Assembly: GCA_014729615.1 (NCBI GenBank)
Contig: WJJQ01000111.1
Location: forward strand, 1 to 18,052
DNA from: Candidatus Peregrinibacteria bacterium
GTDB taxonomy: Bacteria; Patescibacteriota; Gracilibacteria; UBA1369
Direction: 5' to 3'
Length of the DNA: 18,052 nucleotides
Position 1 is the stretch's first letter. Each line of letters opens with the position of its first letter. The notes under the pieces were generated by a model. It searched no databases and was not told where the DNA came from. It saw only the letters and a program-made list of their open reading frames with translations. The translations under genes and the position numbers were made by a program. This document shows positions 14,181 to 18,052 of the stretch, one piece after another.

Positions 14181-15087
14181 AATTGAAGTAAGCCAGCAGC
14201 TTATACTTTTCCTTCAGCTTGGTCGAAAAATCCAATAACCACTTTGCCTGTACCTCATTTGCCGCAACATAAACCACAGCCAAATCAAAATCATCAAGAA
14301 TCGACATTAATCTCGCCGAAAATTCCCTTCTCAACACCGAAATACCTGGATTATTCTGGGCGAAATCCAAATGCTCCATAAATTTCCCAACATTCTTCTT
14401 AACAATTGCGGCAAACTCAATTTCACCGTTTCCTTGTTGTAACACAGTCAAATCCAAATTCAAAGAAACCATCAACCAGCCGAAATAATATAAAATTTCT
14501 TCAATTTCTCCCTTACTTAAAGGCGCGTTTAAAATTGCCTTTAAAAATTCAACATCTTTAATAAATGACTCCGAACATTTTATTCTTTTTAACCAATCAA
14601 TAGGAACAGATTTCCAAAAATCAGTATAATTTCGATCAAGTAATGCCGGTCCAAATGGCTCATATTTATCATTATCTTCCTCTAATAAACAATATTCTTT
14701 TAAGCACGCAAAATGTGAATTGAACAAAACCAAAACAAGATCTTTCATATCATCTAATACTGCAGGATGAGCATTCCACATTTCCGCCTGCAAAATATTC
14801 ATGACCTCCATAAACTTGGACAAATCATCAATTTTAATGCGCATACTTCTATCAAGATAAAAATCACCATCATACGAACCCAATTCTTTTGAATAAAAAC
14901 TGAATCCCAAATCACACGATAGTGTATTCAATGCAAGTAATAAACCTTCCATGTCAATGGAATCAAAATCATTTGAATCACTGTTTTCAAGCATTGCAAC
15001 CGACCTGGATATTTCTTTCAAACGATAAAGTGCTTTATCAGAAGACAAACGGTTCATTTCGTGCTTGGGAATAAATTTATCTACCAT
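14179..15087 (-). CDS. Hypothetical protein, 302 residues, family not recognised
   Basis: I do not recognise this protein. It is acidic and appears mostly alpha-helical, with no signal peptide, no clear membrane segment, no P-loop and no obvious catalytic or zinc motif. Trp-rich helices occur near 133 (EMWNAH in the preceding part), 178 (DFWKSVPIDWLKRIK) and 226 (YFGWLMVSLNLDL). The C-terminus ends in KLKEKYKLLAYFN. The ATG at 15087 is supported by a promoter candidate with an 18-nt leader. It sits between ldh and pyrD on the same strand but is probably its own unit: 59 nt separate it from ldh and 283 nt from pyrD, and its stop lies inside an inverted repeat. The long intact frame and A/T-rich codons like its neighbours argue that it is a real gene. 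Confidence 0.8.
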   Translation of the reverse strand: MVDKFIPKHEMNRLSSDKALYRLKEISRSVAMLENSDSNDFDSIDMEGLLLALNTLSCDLGFSFYSKELGSYDGDFYLDRSMRIKIDDLSKFMEVMNILQAEMWNAHPAVLDDMKDLVLVLFNSHFACLKEYCLLEEDNDKYEPFGPALLDRNYTDFWKSVPIDWLKRIKCSESFIKDVEFLKAILNAPLSKGEIEEILYYFGWLMVSLNLDLTVLQQGNGEIEFAAIVKKNVGKFMEHLDFAQNNPGISVLRREFSARLMSILDDFDLAVVYVAANEVQAKWLLDFSTKLKEKYKLLAYFN

Positions 15088-15111
15088 GTTTTTTACACTA
15101 AAAAAGACATC

Positions 15112-15145
15112 AATTTAATATTAACTTGTCACAGTTGCAAGACAA
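15112..15145 (-). promoter_or_regulatory. Candidate promoter of the unknown gene, with inverted repeat
   Basis: On the minus strand TTGCAA (15135-15140), a 17-nt spacer and TAAATT (15112-15117) would start transcription about 18 nt before the ATG; TTGTCT (15140-15145) with TAATAT (15118-15123) is an alternative. An inverted repeat TTGTC / GACAA (15126-15130, 15141-15145) overlaps the -35 and spacer and could be an operator. Confidence 0.33.
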
Positions 15146-15146
15146 A

Positions 15147-16094
15147 CTACAAATATTGCCTCAATGTCTCCACGGATTTGCGCAAACCTCGTTGCTCTTC
15201 TTCATTTAACGGCACATGAATAACCTCTGAAACGCCGTCGCTATCAAGCACGCAAGGCACACTTAAAGCCACGTCACTATGTCCGTAATAATCATCCAAA
15301 ACTACCGATAACGGCACTACAATACGCGCGTGACTGTAAATCGCCAGCATAATTTCGCGAATCACCATCCCGATTGAATAAGACGTAAATCCAATATCAT
15401 TAATAATTCTATAAGCGGCTTGTCTGGTTTCTTCATAACATTCCATGGCCACTTCTTTATTGAATCCCTCAAAATCCAACAAAGGTTTACCCGCGACATT
15501 CGCGCTCCCAAAAACCGGAAAAGAACTGTCACCGTGTTCACCCAACACATACGCGTCAATACTGCGGGGACTCAAACAGAGTCTTTCCGAAATATGATAT
15601 TGAAATCTGGCCGTATCAAGCATTGTACCGCTTCCAAAAACCCTGTTTCGCGGTAACCCCGAAATCTTTTGCGCGTGATATGTCAACACATCGACCGGAT
15701 TGGAAACGATCAATAAAATTGCGTTTGGCGCGGCAGAAACAATTTTGGGGATTATATCGTCAAAAATAGCTTTGTTTTTTTCCACCAAATCAAGACGCGT
15801 TTCCCCTTCTTTTTGTCTGGCTCCCGCAGTTATTACAACCAAATCGGCATCTTTACAATCCGCATAAGAATCACTGAAACCGATTTTCGTGTATTGCCAG
15901 AAAGGCAATGAGTGCACAAAATCAAGCGACAAACCTTCGGCTCGTTTTTTATCGATATCAATAAGCATCATTTCAGAAGGAGTTCCATCGATCAACATTG
16001 CATAAGCCGCTGTCGCCCCCACATTACCGCAACCAATAACGGCAATCTTAAATTTTGAAGCGTAAGCCGACTTTACTTTACAAACTCTACTCAT
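15147..16094 (-). CDS. ldh: L-lactate dehydrogenase
   Basis: This enzyme interconverts pyruvate plus NADH and lactate plus NAD+. The 315-residue protein has the Rossmann motif IGCGNVGATAAYA (20-32), the NAD-selecting acid Asp46 in MLIDIDKK, and catalytic residues Asp160 and Arg163 (MLDTARFQYH) and His187 (LGEHGDSSFPVFG). The specificity loop GARQKEGETRLDLV (91-104) has Gln94 where malate dehydrogenases have Arg, so lactate is favoured over malate. A lead-in of about 14 residues precedes the Rossmann strand. It follows pyrC by 20 nt and is probably cotranscribed, suggesting fermentation or NADH reoxidation. Confidence 0.93.
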   Translation of the reverse strand: MSRVCKVKSAYASKFKIAVIGCGNVGATAAYAMLIDGTPSEMMLIDIDKKRAEGLSLDFVHSLPFWQYTKIGFSDSYADCKDADLVVITAGARQKEGETRLDLVEKNKAIFDDIIPKIVSAAPNAILLIVSNPVDVLTYHAQKISGLPRNRVFGSGTMLDTARFQYHISERLCLSPRSIDAYVLGEHGDSSFPVFGSANVAGKPLLDFEGFNKEVAMECYEETRQAAYRIINDIGFTSYSIGMVIREIMLAIYSHARIVVPLSVVLDDYYGHSDVALSVPCVLDSDGVSEVIHVPLNEEEQRGLRKSVETLRQYL

Positions 16095-16114
16095 AAAAAC
16101 CGGTTAAAAAATAC

Positions 16115-17425
16115 TCAGGCAAATTGTACTTCATTTCCTTTTTCAGATCCAAACTTATCTCGCCATTCATACATCAGATTACCCCCCACAAAAGTCATCA
16201 CCGGCCAGCCGGTCAGTTCCCGCCCTTCCCATGGCGACCATCCGCATTTTGAAAATAAATAATCTCGTTCAACTTTCGCTTTTAAAGAAAGATCCAAAAC
16301 AGTCAAATCCGCATCGAATCCTTCCGTAATTTCACCTTTGTTTTTAACCTTATAAATTTTTGCGGGATTATACGAAACCAATTCCACCACTTTTTCATAA
16401 GAAATTATTCCTTTTCTTGCTTCATTCAACAATAACGGCAACATGGTTTGAACACCCGGCACACCCGACGGAGCCTTGCTGTAAGGCGCGGCTTTTTCCT
16501 CTTCTGTGTGAGGAGCATGATCCGTTGCTACAATATCTACAATTCCGCTTTTAATTCCTTCCCATAATTTCACCTGATCGGTCATGGGCCGCACCGGCGG
16601 ATTCATGCGCAACTTGGTTCCAAGCCCTTCATAATCATGATCATTATAAAAAAGATGATGCGGAGTAACCTCACATGTTATTGGGACATCTTTAAATTTT
16701 TTCACCGTCATCATTTCATGCTCCGTCGACATATGAGCGATATGCAATCTGTGCCCGCATTTCTTGGCGAGATGAATAGCGTCATGCGTAGCTTTGTTAG
16801 CACATTCCGGATCACGAATTTTTGAATGTACAGAAGGATCCTCGATCCCTTCATATTCTTTGGCGTGAGTCTGAATGCAAGCTTCATCTTCAGCGTGAAC
16901 CGTAATCATATGATCCGTTTCACTTAAAAATTTTTCCAACAAATTCAAATCATCGGTAACCATATCGCCCGTCGTAGTACCCATGTAAAATTTAACACCC
17001 GGAATATTTTTCGCTTTTTTCGCTTCATCAAGGTTATCGGGAGTCGCGCCCAAAAAAAGACCGAAATTTACCAAAGACTTTTCAGCCACCATTTTTCTTT
17101 TTTCATCTAAAGTATCAACAGATACAGTTGGGGGCTTCACGTTTGGCATGTCAAAAACAGTTGTTACACCACCCGCAAGCGCGGCCTTTGAACCTGTTTC
17201 CCAGTCTTCTTTATGCTCATAACCCGGACTTCTAAAATGCACATGCGCGTCAATTGCACCCGGCATAACATATTTACCGGTGATATCAATAATTTCCATA
17301 TCGTGATCAAGTTCACATTTTCCCTCAATCACTTTTTCTATTTTCCCATCTTTAACAACCACACATGCTTCATAAATCCTGTTATGTGAAATGACTTTTC
17401 CATTAACCAATGCGAATGTTTTCAT
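16115..17425 (-). CDS. pyrC: Dihydroorotase (CAD-type)
   Basis: Dihydroorotase cyclises carbamoyl-aspartate to dihydroorotate, the substrate of PyrDK encoded nearby. The amidohydrolase fold shows the metal ligands His61 and His63 in IDAHVHFRSPG, Lys145 in GVKFYMGTT (probable carboxylated lysine, as in the CAD dihydroorotase segment GLKLYL), His177 in VHAED, His231 in HIAHMS and Asp302 in ATDHAPHT. Also typical are TCEVTPHHLF (250-259), GVPGVQTMLPLLL (321-333) and a C-terminal GWSPWEGRELTGWP. Length is 436 residues. An allantoinase or hydantoinase is possible on fold alone, but the pyr neighbours decide for PyrC. It ends in TGA, in contrast to the mostly TAA stops around it. Confidence 0.93.
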   Translation of the reverse strand: MKTFALVNGKVISHNRIYEACVVVKDGKIEKVIEGKCELDHDMEIIDITGKYVMPGAIDAHVHFRSPGYEHKEDWETGSKAALAGGVTTVFDMPNVKPPTVSVDTLDEKRKMVAEKSLVNFGLFLGATPDNLDEAKKAKNIPGVKFYMGTTTGDMVTDDLNLLEKFLSETDHMITVHAEDEACIQTHAKEYEGIEDPSVHSKIRDPECANKATHDAIHLAKKCGHRLHIAHMSTEHEMMTVKKFKDVPITCEVTPHHLFYNDHDYEGLGTKLRMNPPVRPMTDQVKLWEGIKSGIVDIVATDHAPHTEEEKAAPYSKAPSGVPGVQTMLPLLLNEARKGIISYEKVVELVSYNPAKIYKVKNKGEITEGFDADLTVLDLSLKAKVERDYLFSKCGWSPWEGRELTGWPVMTFVGGNLMYEWRDKFGSEKGNEVQFA

Positions 17426-17431
17426 AAAATT

Positions 17432-17971
17432 TTAGTTAAGTGGCAATTTATCTAACGACGACCTTAATTCATTAATATCACCATCATTGATAACTGTAAA
17501 ATCGGCCATGGCAATAGGGCCTCCTTTTTCAATATTTTCAATTTCAGCAAAATCGCGCGCCTGCGCCTCTGCCGGTGTCAAAGGCCGCACATCGCGTATG
17601 CCCAATCTTTCATACCGCAACGCGCGTGGCGTAAAAATAGCCAAAACATTTAACTTTTCATCAAATTTTTCTTTTAAAACTTTATACTCGGACCAACTGT
17701 AAAGTCCATCCACGATCACATTGCTTTTTTCAAGCGCGGATTCAATCTTTTCAAGATTAAGTTTGGCGAAAGCCGCCATACCGTGTTCTTCACGCAACGC
17801 TTCTCTTACTTTTTTTTCATTGGATTCATTCACTTCAAGCCCGCGTCTTTCAAGTTCATCCATCGTTACGGCACCAAAATGTATATATATGTATCCCATT
17901 TCTTTAAAATAATCTGAAACCACAGATTTACCCGCACCGCACATGCCCACCAAAGCAATAATATGATTCAT
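17432..17971 (-). CDS. UPF0200 / dephospho-CoA kinase-like P-loop protein
   Basis: This 179-residue protein begins with a Walker A loop, VGMCGAGKS (8-16), and resembles the UPF0200 family of small kinase-like proteins best known from archaea. Shared features are the pattern ERRGLEVNESNEKKVREALREEHGM around 41-65, VIVDGLYSWSEY (85-96), the lid-like RYERLGIRDVRPLT around 119-132, and ADFTVINDGD (156-165). The family is related to dephospho-CoA kinases and adenylate kinases, but its substrate is not established. It is 6 nt upstream of pyrC and 8 nt after the preceding gene, so it belongs to the same transcript. A nucleotide or CoA precursor kinase is a reasonable guess only. Confidence 0.8.
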   Translation of the reverse strand: MNHIIALVGMCGAGKSVVSDYFKEMGYIYIHFGAVTMDELERRGLEVNESNEKKVREALREEHGMAAFAKLNLEKIESALEKSNVIVDGLYSWSEYKVLKEKFDEKLNVLAIFTPRALRYERLGIRDVRPLTPAEAQARDFAEIENIEKGGPIAMADFTVINDGDINELRSSLDKLPLN

Positions 17972-17979
17972 AAAAAATA

Positions 17980-18052
17980 TCAGTTAGATTTTTGACATCC
18001 GCCCCCGCAACAAGCCGATTGCCGCTCTTTATAATTGGCGTTGTATTTTTGC
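17980..18052 (-). CDS. C-terminal end of an unidentified Cys-rich-tailed protein (partial)
   Basis: The minus-strand frame ending in TGA at 17980-17982 reads KYNANYKERQSACCGGGCQKSN. The CCGGGC end suggests a metal- or redox-active Cys tail. The gene starts outside the window. Its stop is 8 nt before the ATG of the UPF0200 gene, fitting the operon's spacing. A second frame is also open here and runs into the next gene, so the call is tentative. Confidence 0.4.
   Translation of the reverse strand, partial: QKYNANYKERQSACCGGGCQKSN

Noticed and set aside
1..18052. Possible recoding of TGA to glycine, as in Gracilibacteria/Absconditabacteria
   Set aside because: All conserved genes are full length without in-frame TGA, their conserved glycines are GGN, and pyrC ends at TGA at the expected place.
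1..18052. CRISPR arrays, tRNA genes, insertion sequences or transposase genes
   Set aside because: No regularly spaced repeats, cloverleaf-like segments or transposase motifs were found by reading either strand.

Overview
The window is AT-rich, densely packed bacterial DNA read with the standard code: every main gene is intact with TGA as a stop, and pyrC itself ends in TGA. The gene set suggests a small-genome fermentative bacterium, possibly of the Patescibacteria/CPR type. Reasons are the tightly packed ribosomal operon, a short TrmD, an S4 without a zinc knuckle, an archaeal-looking UPF0200 kinase, a CAD-type dihydroorotase and a near-absence of Shine-Dalgarno sequences. The lineage is an inference; no rRNA gene is present to settle it.

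Region 1 (1-4199, + strand) is the distal part of the classic ribosomal superoperon: a probable tail of map, then infA, rpmJ (37 codons), rpsM, rpsK, rpsD, rpoA, rplQ, rplM and rpsI. Region 2 (4202-5554, - strand) is a phosphatase gene convergent on rpsI with only 2 nt between the stop codons. It encodes a PP2C-family phosphatase with an N-terminal FHA-like domain. A short intergenic region holds back-to-back promoter candidates for this gene and for trmD.

Region 3 (5640-10272, + strand) carries trmD (tRNA m1G37 methyltransferase), a 949-residue type II P-type cation ATPase, a DUF167/YggU protein and rsmA (16S rRNA dimethyltransferase). YggU and rsmA overlap by 8 nt.

Region 4 (10347-18052, - strand) is a pyrimidine block. 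In transcription order it runs: a partial gene with a Cys-rich tail, a UPF0200/dephospho-CoA-kinase-like P-loop protein, pyrC, an L-lactate dehydrogenase, an unrecognised 302-residue protein, a roughly 280-nt intergenic region, then pyrD-pyrK-pyrE-pyrF. Together pyrC, pyrDK, pyrE and pyrF convert carbamoyl-aspartate to UMP. The upstream steps (carAB, pyrB) are not in the window. PyrDK should reduce NAD+ and the interposed LDH could reoxidise NADH.

The least explained DNA is 13896-14178. It holds a perfect 43-nt palindrome (21-bp arms, one central base) built around two tandem TTTATATAAA units. Next to it is a GC-rich imperfect inverted repeat that reaches into the stop codon of the unknown gene. 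Other points worth a second look are the FHA-PP2C gene beside the ribosomal operon, the shared extended -10 promoter pattern with short leaders and no Shine-Dalgarno sequence, a Glu where TrmD usually has its catalytic Asp, and the enlarged IF-1.
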